From the NCBI GenBank assembly GCA_001695595.3, contig MBPM02000048.1:248001-312000 (forward strand): 64,000 nt of DNA, written 5' to 3'. Positions 1-9,400 of the stretch are shown piece after piece. Each line of letters begins with the position of its first letter. The stretch's first letter is position 1. The translations under genes and the position numbers were made by a program. A model generated the notes under the pieces. The model had not been told where the DNA came from. It saw only the letters and a program-made list of their open reading frames with translations, and did no database searches. Source of the stretch: Plasmopara viticola (lineage: Eukaryota; Oomycota; Peronosporomycetes; Peronosporales; Peronosporaceae).

Positions 1-1476
1 CGAGTTTGGTCGCATCTTTTTGATAGCATTTGCCAAGTCAACCGCGGTGATCGGGGCACACAGCAACGCTTGTTCATCCTCACTGAGAACACGGTCGATG
101 GTGTTGAGAAGCCGATCAATAGCAGCTGGAGAGGGGTCCATTGACCGACCACTGCTGCTGTTCTTGTCACCGAGGATACCACCCCAATGATCGTTGAAGA
201 CGGCACTGATATCGGCGGGGTTCTTCGATATTGAACCGTCTTGCATCCGTACTTCTTCGACACTCGTTCGTCGAACAGAGTCGTCGAGCGGGCGATAAAA
301 GTACTTGGATGACGTCTCTGTCTGCATCGCTTGGAAGTCAAACGCAGTGTCATGATTGTAGGCGCGAGACGTATTGACACAGGCGTCGTACGCCCTCAGG
401 GCCGTCCGAAAGGCCACTCGAGCGGATTCATCGCGGGTCGACCTATAACGAGAAGCTGCAGAGTCAAGGGTCTGTTGAGCATCAAAAATAGCGTCTTCTT
501 GTCGGCGCCGCAGCTTGCGCTGAAGAGCCTGAAGAAGCAGACGCATCTCGAGCTTTGACTTCATCCAAACTTTACCCGGGTTGGTTGCCTCGTGAAGCCT
601 GCCCAAGACTACCTTTGCTTCGTGCGCAATGGCTTGGACGATAGCAGGGTACTCGAGCAGCGCTGCCGAGAACCTCCAGTAACTGCGACCATGTGGCTGG
701 GCCATCGAACGTAGCTCGACACTATGAGCGAGGTGATCACCAGCACCTTTGGGGGGGAAGTACTTCGAGTTGTAGTACAGCGCACCGCAGAAGTCGTTGG
801 AGAGAAGAATGTAGTCAAGTCGATTATAACGCGGTTGAGGGCCCGTGAAGACGCGCTCGTTGGAATGATGAATTCGCCACGCGTCCACGACCCCAAGCTG
901 ACTAATCCAATTGAGGCAAGAGCTTCGACCATTGGATTACCGTGCACGGCCTGACGAGGAATCGACACTTGGATTCAAAGGAGTGTTCAGATCGCCCATA
1001 ACAATGTGGGTCGCGTTGATTTCAAACACATCCGTCGGAAGGTGGTCAAAGAATACGGTCTTCTCATGGTGGTCGACTGGAGCGTACACGTTGTGTACGT
1101 ACATCGGAGCATTTTGAATCGTCACTTTCACTACCAAATACCGACCTGACATTGACAGCGCTGGGAGATCATGCGCTGTGTAGAAACCCGGGAAGTCAGA
1201 GCGGAGAATTGTCATCACGCCGCCAGACCGGGTGGTTGGCGCGACCAATGCATTCGCGTTCGGGTCGTTAACGAAGACTTGATGTCGGAAGCGAGCGTCG
1301 TGATTGACTTTTAGAGTGGAGAAATGTGCCGCATCGCGAAACTTAGTCTCTTGAACACATGAAAGACTATACTTCATGAGTAGATGATCGATCAGCAAGT
1401 GACCATTCTGTTTGACTCCGTTAGTGTTGACAGTCAGAAGACTGACGTTATTCCACGAGATTGGAGTCGCTTCACT
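1..1476 (-). pseudogene. LINE ORF2 of copy 1: endonuclease domain, nonsense-mutated
   Basis: Apurinic-type endonuclease domain of a LINE ORF2, matching the copy-2 endonuclease almost residue for residue. Visible are the N-terminal NTNG motif, the catalytic VQETK glutamate and the GDLNTP motif. A one-base change turns a leucine codon (TTA in copy 2) into TAA at 937-939, which would end the protein before the NRLDY and GDH motifs. Near 230 copy 1 has one T more than copy 2, and this keeps the endonuclease in frame with the reverse transcriptase linker, so copy 1 shows the ancestral state there. The first in-frame ATG is at 1398, but the open frame and the conserved domain start about 35 codons earlier. 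Confidence 0.85.
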
Positions 1477-4026
1477 AAATGAAACCTCGGTAACAGTCCA
1501 GGCTCAAGGACCCGGCTACTAATCGCGGAACATTCTTCACGCCTTGTATTCGTAAGACCGCACATTCATCGGGGTAGAAAAGGTTGCAGTCACGGAGATA
1601 TTCGAGATCGTCAAGAAGCTGGCCTTGCCACTGCACTCTGGAGCAAATGTTGAAGCAGTGTCGACCAATCTCTGATCGCAGTAGTAACAGCAGTGTGTTA
1701 GGGTGCAGGAGACGGCGGCTCTGTGCGGCAATTCACAACACTTCCCGACCGGTGATACGCTGAATCCACATGTCCTTGTCGAAGACATGAGGCGCTGTGC
1801 ACATTAGCATCAGCTCGAATAAAGAAAGAGCTCGCGTTGCACGAATGTTCGACTCGTGCATTGGGTCCTTCCACAAACTCTCTGTCCGCTCGAAGAGTTC
1901 TTCACGCGTCCTCGGTATTTTAGAGCCAAATCTTTTTGTCCATTTCGACGCAAAAGTAGTCGAGGAAGCTGGATCCGATGCGCTCAGCACCCGGTTCAAT
2001 AAATGTAGCTGTGCCACCCCGTTGACATGATCCTTGAGCTCCTTCATATCCGCAAGCAAGGCAGCGTTAAAGCCGTGCGTTGTGCCCACACTCGCGAGAT
2101 GAGTCAGCGTGTCGGGGTTGTAGGTATTTTTAAGCGTCTTCCTCACACCTTCAATGCGAGCGTCCGCTACAGCCAGGTGATTCGGTCGAAGTTGGAGATC
2201 TGCCGTCTCTTCGTCGTCCTTCATCTCATCGACAATCTCCTGGATCATCATCGGCTTCGGCGATTTAGACACCTTTGTGTGTTTTTTTTACGAAGTAATG
2301 CGACGGCTTCGAGCTATTCTCGATCGCTTCCGGGACCTTTACCTTGCGAGGGACGATCTGGTAGCGAGTGGGGGCACCCTCCGAGAGCATAGCTGGCGAG
2401 CACTCAAACTCGACTTCAACCGAGTTCAGCACATCGTAGTTATTGCTAGTGGCAAGCTTCTGGGCCGGTGCTGGCTGAGTGCTCTTTAACATAGAGCCAA
2501 AGGTCTTTTCAGCACGGCGGCGCTTGGCCTTGTTCACCTTACTCACCACGACCTCATTGTTAGCCAAACATAGCGCTGACGTCGGTGCAGGCAGCAGGGT
2601 CGAGGGCAGGAGGCGCAGCGCATTTTTTTGGACTACCAGGAGGACTGACCAAGGAGCCGGCATTGTCGAGTGAGAGAATACTCACTGCGTCATCTTTCTT
2701 CGGTCCAGAGTCGTCCCCCACAGTATTCAATCCCTTGACGACGTTAGCATACGACGGACCAGACGGTTCTGTCGGCGAAGCTGACGATGTGACGTCACCA
2801 ATGCGGTCGAGGTTGAGCGCGTACGGCGACTTCTGCCCAAACCCAAGACGGTGGGACGGAAAAGCAGCGTTACGACCTTGAGCTGGATACTGTGAGCAGC
2901 TAAAGATGATCTGATCGCAAACCTTGCCGTCGATGACGACGGCCTTCGGTGACGTCGACGAGCGGAAATAAACACGCCATGTTGCTGTTGTGAGGCCCGA
3001 CTGAATGTTGACGCCTCGGAATGTGCCGTAAATTGGTTCCGCACCAAGCCGGAAGAATCTTTCCATGAGGGAGGCGTGCGAGAAGATGCTATCGACACCC
3101 GAGATGTCAAGATAGTACCTGTCTGCAAGGATGTCAAAGTCCGAGAACGTAAACGTGTGGCCGAGAATGCGGACGGGCTGTCGAGCAAGCTCAGTACATG
3201 CCTTTCCGTCTTTGACACGCACACAAAGCTCGCCGGCCCGGCCCTTGGAGATTTGTCCGATCTGGCAATCGTTGACTTGCGCTTGGACCACTGGATTGCC
3301 GTTGTCCTTGAGAAACGATGTTGCAATCTTGTTGATACCAGTACGCTGGAACGCTTGCCCGGTTTTGACGGTCATCACGTTTCGCGCCTGGGGCAGCTCG
3401 TACGGCCGAGCGCACTCGATTGGCGACCGCAGCTGACTCTAGTCTACTCCCTTTTCGTAAAGAGCGTCGATGGTTTCAATAATGACCGATGACGGTTGAG
3501 GCGTTAAAAGGACGCCTGAGTTTCGGTACCGAGGTGAAGCGGTGTCGCGCCGAAGCTCGTCGTCTTGGGCTGGAAGCGCACGGAGCGACCCATTTGGCAC
3601 AGCTGTCGCATTATTCGGGTGTTCGCCAGCCATAGCCGTATCACCCGAGGCATCGTCGCTGGGTACGGCATCGTAGGTGCTGGAGTTGCCGACAGCGAGG
3701 GACATGTCGGTACTTTGAAGAAGCACCGTCATACCACTGCCTACGTCGGCGGCTCGAGAAGCGTCTCCGTCTCCAGAGGATGGATGGCCACTAGGTTTCA
3801 TCAGGCTGCTAACGCCACACTCCTTGATGGATGGTGGCGCATTAGTCGTACAAGTGCTTGCGGATAATCCATGGTCGAGAACATCTGTTAATTCACACTC
3901 ATTTGCAGCAAGTGTCGCAGCATTCGTCTCCGTGGCGGAAAAGTCATGATGGGGTCTTTCAATCTCCGTCGGTGAGAAAAACGGTTCGGTCGTGGGAGAT
4001 GGTGGGTTCGCACCATCATTGCCCAT
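1475..4026 (-). pseudogene. LINE ORF1 of copy 1, multiply disrupted
   Basis: Counterpart of the intact 844-residue ORF1 at 9401-11935. The frame is broken by a TGG-to-TAG change near 3438, an extra T in a T-run near 2626, an extra T in a T-run near 2284, and a TGG-to-TGA change near 1733. At its end the TAA of copy 2 is TAC here, so the frame would run seven codons further and overlap ORF2 more. The start is taken at the MGNDG methionine shared with copy 2; an apparent upstream extension to 4215 runs into the tRNA fragment and flanking DNA and is not real. Confidence 0.85.
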
Positions 4027-4154
4027 CTCACAGGAAGGTAAGAGGAGAGGGTTGTTCTGATTCATTGAACTCAGAAAAAGGGGGCGGGGAAGGGGTTGGG
4101 GTACTTCTGTTATTGACTGGATCGAGTTGTGCTCGACGAGGCAAACTGGCAAGT

Positions 4155-4172
4155 GCTCTCGTAGCTCAGTTG
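4155..4172 (+). other. 18-base tRNA 5' fragment at the LINE 5' end
   Basis: The 18 bases are identical to the first 18 bases of the tRNA at 12062-12135 (acceptor 5' strand, then the box A region). They lie four bases (AAGT) outside the LINE leader, exactly as in copy 2. The match stops in the D-loop and unrelated sequence follows. Either the rest of a tRNA was lost or the tRNA end travels with the element. Confidence 0.75.
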
Positions 4173-5133
4173 AAGGTTGTCTATATTTAGTACAATATGA
4201 CAAATGACTACCCAACTTGCCTATTTTCTAAACTTTTCTAGTGTACACTTATTTTATGTAATTCCCTTAAAGTAGGGAAATACATAAATTTTGTGTTTTT
4301 CCCTAATTTTTTTTTTCTTTAATATCCAATCACCGGCTCGAAAGGGTTTCGGTTTTACACTTTTGCCCCCGTTTTGACTTCAACTTTGGCCAAAAATGGC
4401 GATTCAGACCGTTTATGCGTGACATCATATCTTGTCAACTGTGACCAGTTAGCAGCTGCAACTTTGGGCACGTATGCAACACATACAGCGCCCATTGCAT
4501 GCTGATTGCTTACGCGTACCGAGACCCCTGGTGCTCAAACAAGGATCCGGTCTTTCAGCTCATTGTCGCGTCGTTTCGCGACGGCGTGGCTTTCGTGGGC
4601 CAACCCATAGCCGGGACCGCATTTTGACTATATACTGTATAAAGTCAAAAATCCCTGGCTTCTCAGGGCTTATAAGAAACCAAAATTCCCTGGCTTCTCA
4701 TGCTTAATAGGGAAAATAAAAAACCCTGGCCTCTTTGTCCCCGCAAATAGGATGGACTCTCCGGTCCACAAGTGATACAAAATCACTGACCTTACAGCTC
4801 GCAGGCTCCACAAGAATACGGAAAACCCCGGCTTCTCAGGACTCACGCGAAACAAAACACCTGGCCTCTGCACCAAGCCGTCCACTCACTGCTGCCCGGC
4901 AGGCGCCACGTTCTTCGGTCTCTAACATGGCTAGCACGCTTCTGCACCCCCCTCCGGCGCGTCGAAACGCTTCATCAAGACCAAGGCCTCCAGCGTCAAG
5001 CTCCAGAGCCCCTCAAGTGATGTAGATTCACCCGTTAGGGCGACCGGCAGGCTGCCCAATCCGGTATTATCGACAGAGCGGGCGACAGATCGTAATCATT
5101 TGTAATGAAGTCAAAGCTTGTCGACATTAACGG
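4173..5133. other. Spacer between the two LINE copies, no clear gene
   Basis: About 960 bases between the 5' end of LINE copy 1 and the probable 3' end of copy 2. It is AT-rich to about 4430, with a T-run at 4308-4318 that could be an alternative poly(A) end of copy 2. On the plus strand 4448-4627 is an open stretch of 59 codons after a stop, containing a protein-like segment (RDPWCSNKDPVFQLIVASF), ended by TGA; it has no recognised family and could be a gene remnant. The short dispersed motif described separately fills 4646-4870. Confidence 0.4.
4646..4870. repeat. Five dispersed copies of a CCCTGGCYTCTCA motif
   Basis: The motif, usually preceded by a run of A, occurs at 4653-4665, 4688-4700, 4724-4735, 4826-4838 and 4858-4870, with start-to-start spacings of about 35, 36, 102 and 32 bases. 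The first two copies are exact; the others differ by one to three bases. I do not recognise the repeat. Confidence 0.6.
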
Positions 5134-5267
5134 TTTTTTTTTCATAGCCAGTGGCTTTTCTTTCCTGTGTGCACAGGTCTAAATGTTGCTTGCTTCGCTG
5201 GTCAGAGTTCAAATCCATGTGCCCGAAGTTCTTATGGATCAGAAGTTGGCTGCCGGTAAGCTTGACT

Positions 5268-5858
5268 TCATACCAAAAAACGAACTTGGAATAAGGCAGG
5301 GTGCTCGCGGATGAATTTTTCCAGCGAAGCTGTGGACGACAACTTTTGAAGCACCTGACGAAGCCGGCCGCGCTGAGCCAAATCGTACTTGCGGCGCAAG
5401 CATCCCCTAATATGGGCACTGAAGACTGTGTAGATGACACGCAGAGCTGGTGATACTGGCATGGGAGAACGAGTATCAAATAGCCGGCCATTCCGCTCAG
5501 TCCAGAGAAAGTGTAAGACAACTGCTCGTGTAATATGCCACATATCGAGCACTTGACTAACATGGTCTTGAACTGCATTTCGCAGCGAAGGCTTCCTTCC
5601 AACCGCAATGTCGAACCAAGAAGGTGCGCGTTTGAAGCAAGGATACCAGTCACGAAAAACGACTTCCCAGACTTCACTTGCCAGTGAGCACTCAAAGAAG
5701 AGGTGGCGCTCTGTCTCAACCGCGGGACAGCCATCGCGAACGCAAAAAATCGCGTTTGGATCCTCACTGAGGAAGGTAAAACGAGACCGAACAGGAAGAA
5801 GTCGGAAAGCAAGACGAAACTGAAGGTCCTCGTAGATGGGAAGCAATAGACCACGCAA
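5268..5858 (-). pseudogene. LINE ORF2 of copy 2: C-terminal zinc-finger (zf-RVT) tail
   Basis: C-terminal domain of the LINE polyprotein. The order FRLLPVRSRF, then C-x4-GCPAVETERHLFFEC, is typical of the zf-RVT domain found after LINE reverse transcriptases. The coherent frame starts further upstream than 5858 (about 5935, at HDPCARPEDVKKF); the triplet at 5858 is TTG, not ATG. It is therefore the continuation of the reverse transcriptase after a one-base frameshift, not a separate gene. Other long frames across the same bases are shadows. Confidence 0.75.
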
Positions 5859-5866
5859 GTGTTTCC

Positions 5867-8209
5867 TCAGCTTGACAAACTTCTTGACATCTTCTGGTCG
5901 CGCACAAGGGTCGTGCAGCTGGATCGGGTGATCATGTACTGCTTAAAGGGCTTTGAGACAAGCGACAGGAGTTGTGAACGTGATACCAAGGGCACAAGAC
6001 GGAGGCGATCATTGACACGCACACCAGCGTACGGCAGGTTGAAGCAACAATCTGTTGGAACTGTTGTGTCAATGCATAGTCCGCAAATTGCCACAACACG
6101 CTGAAAAACCTGACTCACTTCTTTGTGCAATCGTATAAGCCACATGAGCTGCTTATATGCAGAGACGACAGGGTACGAATAGTCAATGTGTGCCTCAGCA
6201 AAAGCACGAGCAGTACTCCAAACACCCGTCGTATTTACAAAGTCAACAAGCGAACGCAGTCCAAAAGCACTGGCTATGTGGCGTCGAAATCCGCGCTGGG
6301 GCTCAGCGATCATGCTGATGCTGCGGCGTGGACTCACTTCACCGTTACACCGAGCAAATGGTTCGAACTGGAAGACCGGATCACAATGAAACCAGATGGG
6401 CTGGTGCAACGCGTAACAAAATCGTTCGTCCGAATTGAGGTCAATCCACGTAATTGGCCACTTCACACCGTACCACAGCTTCCATGCCGACCGCCACCAC
6501 GTCGACAGAAAACGGTGCCTTAGGACACCATGTCGATGCGGACTGACAGACAAGAAGTCGAGATGTTGTCGTGGTCCCCAATCTGGAAGAGCAGACGACA
6601 AAAGCAGTACGCCTGGGGTTGTCCAGTTGCATACGGCTGGATCCGCTGCCGCGATGAATTGTTGGAGAAACTGGAGATGTTGTCGTTTCACCAAAGTTTC
6701 AAGACTTGGGATCTGAAGTCCGCCGTCATTGCGCTTCATCCGCAAAAAGTCATTCGGTATCAACTGGAAGGTCCTTGCTGAGCGCTCATAACGCCTATTC
6801 AATACAAACCGGTGAAGTGCTGCTTGCCATTTTTTTAGCGTGTGTTTTGGCGCGGTGACGAGCCTCGTGTAATGCCACAGCCGAGAGAGGACCATCGTCT
6901 GCGCGATGAGAAGCCGACCGTGCAGAGTGCGTGCCCGCCGGAACCAGAGTTTAAAACCATCATAAAAACGAATGTCGAGCGCTTCCAGCATCTGATCTTC
7001 TGTGACGCGTTGACCAAAAAGGAAGCCGAGATACTTCACTGTGTTATCATAGCCAAGAACTCGAACGTCTGGGATTGCAAAACAAGAACGGGAACGATGA
7101 AGGCTCATCAATACGCACTTGGACCGATTGAGCTTCGCTCCCGACCCTTGACTGTACTCTTCAACGAGGTCGAGACGTGCTTGAACGCCTGCGATCGAAC
7201 CCGAGAGCAAGGTGGAGTCGTCCGCGAAAAAGATGCTCGTAATTGTGAAATCGTCGGACAATGGGACGCCGTGTTCTTCATGTTGGCGGAGCAAGTTACC
7301 AAGGGGCTCGATCACCAAAAGAAATAGCAACGCAGACAGAGGGTCACCCTGCTTTACGCCGCGAGATGGATATAGGCCTTCAAGGATATGACCGTTGACA
7401 ATCAGATGTGCTTGTGGCTTCGTGTACACGAGCTTGACCCACTCGGAGTACGTACCACCGCAACCCATACGATCTAGTACTTGGAACATGTGGTTCCAGG
7501 TGACACGTTTATACGCCTTTTCAAAGTCGAGGAACATCGCATACGCTTCTTCGTCACGGGCCGTCACCAGATCTTGAAGATCTTGAAGAAACCGCACGTG
7601 GTGGTGTAGTGACCGTCCCTTGACAAACGCCTTCTGACTTGGATGAACAAGCTTGGACAAGAATAATTGGAGTCGAAAAGCAAGCACCTTTGTCAAAGCC
7701 TTGACATCAACACCCATGAGAGCAATTAAACGGTAGTTACCTGGCTCAACTCGACAGCCGGTTTTGTGGAGTAAGCTGATAGCTGACTTCCGTTGGCACG
7801 GCAACAGCTCCCTTCGGACAAGTTGGTAATTGAAGACGATCTCGAGGCACTCTCCAAATACATCCGGCGCGACCTGGTAAAAGGCAGCTGTAAACCCGTC
7901 CATGCCTGGAGCCGAGGTTGGTCGCATCTTTTTGATAGCATTTGCCAAGTCAACCGCGGTGATCGGGGCACTCAGCAACGCTTGTTCATCCTCGCTGAGA
8001 ACACGGTCGATGGTGTTGAGAAGCCGATCAATAGCAGCTGGAGAGGGATCCATTGACCGACCGCTGCTGCTGTTCTTGTCACCGAGGATACCACCCCAAT
8101 GATCGTTGAAGACGGCACTGATATCGGCGGGGTTCTTCGATATTGAACCGTCTGCATCCGTACTTCTTCGACACTCGTTCGTCGAACAGAGTCGTCGAGC
8201 GGGCGACAA
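5867..8209 (-). pseudogene. LINE ORF2 of copy 2: reverse transcriptase part
   Basis: Reverse transcriptase of an L1-like LINE. Visible in order: the N-terminal TSAPGMDGFTAAFY box, NYRLIALMGVDVK, KAFVKGRSLHHHV, the catalytic FLDFEKAY (near 7530), GVKQGDPLSALLF, and FFADDS (near 7220) with the second catalytic aspartate pair, then the VKYLGFLFG box. All catalytic aspartates are present. It is out of frame with the endonuclease upstream (one-base loss at about 8153). It also loses frame at about 5935, where the sequence continues in another phase into the zinc-finger tail, so its last 20-odd residues are not native. Confidence 0.88.
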
Positions 8210-9309
8210 AAGTACTTGGATGACGTCTCTGTCTGCATCGCTTGGAAGTCAAACGCTGTGTCATGATTGTAGGCGCGAGACGTATTGACACAGGCGTCAT
8301 ACGCCCTCAGGGCCGCCTGAAAGGCCACTCGAGCGCATTTATCGCGGTTCGACCTATAACGAGAAGCTGCAGAGTCAAGTGTCTGTTGAGCATCAAGGAT
8401 AGCGTCATCTTGTTGGCGCCGCAGCTTGCGCTGAAGAGCCTGAAGAAGCTGACGCATCTCGATCTTTGACTTCATCCAAACTTTACCCGGGTTGGTGGCC
8501 TCGTGAAGCCTGCCCAAGACTACCTTTGCTTCGTGCGCAATGGCTTGGACGATAGCAGGGTACTCGAGCAGCGCTGCCGAGAACCTCCAGTAACTGCGAC
8601 CATGTGGCTGGGCCATCGAACGTAGCTCGACACTATGAGCGAGGTGATCACCAGCACCTTTGGGGGGGAAGTACTTCGAGTTGTAATACACCGCACCACA
8701 GAAGTCGTTGGAGAGAAGAATGTAGTCAAGTCGATTATAACGTGGTTGAGGGCCCGTGAAGACGCGCTTGTTGGAATGATGAATTCGCCACGCGTCCACG
8801 ACCCCAAGCTGACTAATCCAATTGAGGCAAGAGCTTCGACCATTGGATAACCGTGCACGGCCTGACGAGGAATCGACGCTTGGATTCAGTGGAGTGTTCA
8901 GATCGCCCATAACAATGCGGGTCGCGTTGATTTCAAACACATCCGTCGGAAGGTGGTCAAAGAATACGGTCTTCTCGTGTTGGTCGACTGGAGCGTACAC
9001 GTTGTGTACGTACATCGGAGCATTTTGAATCGTCAATTTTACTACCAAATACCGACCCGACACCGACAGCGCTGGGAGATCATGCGCTGTGTAGAAGCCC
9101 GGGAAGTCAGAGCGGAGAATTGTCATCACGCCGCCGGACCGGGTGGTTGGCGCGACCAGTGCTTTCGCGTTCGGGTCGTTAACGAAGACTTGATGTCGGA
9201 AGCGAGCATCGTGATTGAATTTCAAAGTAGAGAAATGTGCCGCATCGCGAAACTTAGTCTCTTGAACACATGAGAGACTATGCTTCATGAGTAGATGATC
9301 GATCAGCAA
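7972..9309 (-). pseudogene. LINE ORF2 of copy 2: endonuclease part
   Basis: Endonuclease/exonuclease/phosphatase domain of ORF2. The catalytic set is complete: VQETK, GDLNTP, NRLDYILLS and GDHLAHS, followed by the helical linker that leads to the reverse transcriptase. The frame is open from 9414, upstream of the first ATG at 9309, and the conserved NTNG motif lies in that upstream part, so translation probably does not start at 9309. At about 8153 one T is missing relative to copy 1, which moves the reverse transcriptase into another frame; residues after that point are out-of-frame read-through. Confidence 0.85.
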
Positions 9310-9400
9310 GTGACCATTCTGCTTGACTCCGTTGGTGTTGACAGTCAGAAGACTGACGTTATTCCACGAGATTGGAGTCGCTTCACTAAATGAAACCTCG

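Larger units (their letters stand above)
1..4172 (-). mobile_element. LINE retrotransposon copy 1, truncated by the window start
   Basis: Minus-strand non-LTR retrotransposon, nearly identical to the copy at about 7913-12079. It contains ORF1 (about 1475-4026) and the endonuclease part of ORF2; the reverse transcriptase lies outside the window to the left. Homology between the two copies runs through the 5' leader, past a shared AAGT, and 18 bases into a tRNA sequence, then stops at 4172. Compared with copy 2 it carries at least three nonsense changes and two homopolymer length changes, so it is a dead copy or poorly assembled. Confidence 0.88.

Noticed and set aside
3439..4215. ORF1 of LINE copy 1 starting at 4215
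   Set aside because: The first 60-odd codons run through flanking DNA and the tRNA fragment; copy 2 supports the start at the MGNDG methionine.
5111..5854. 247-codon minus-strand frame with a hydrophobic start
   Set aside because: It overlaps the LINE zinc-finger tail in another phase; the zf-RVT residues in the 5268-5858 frame explain these bases.
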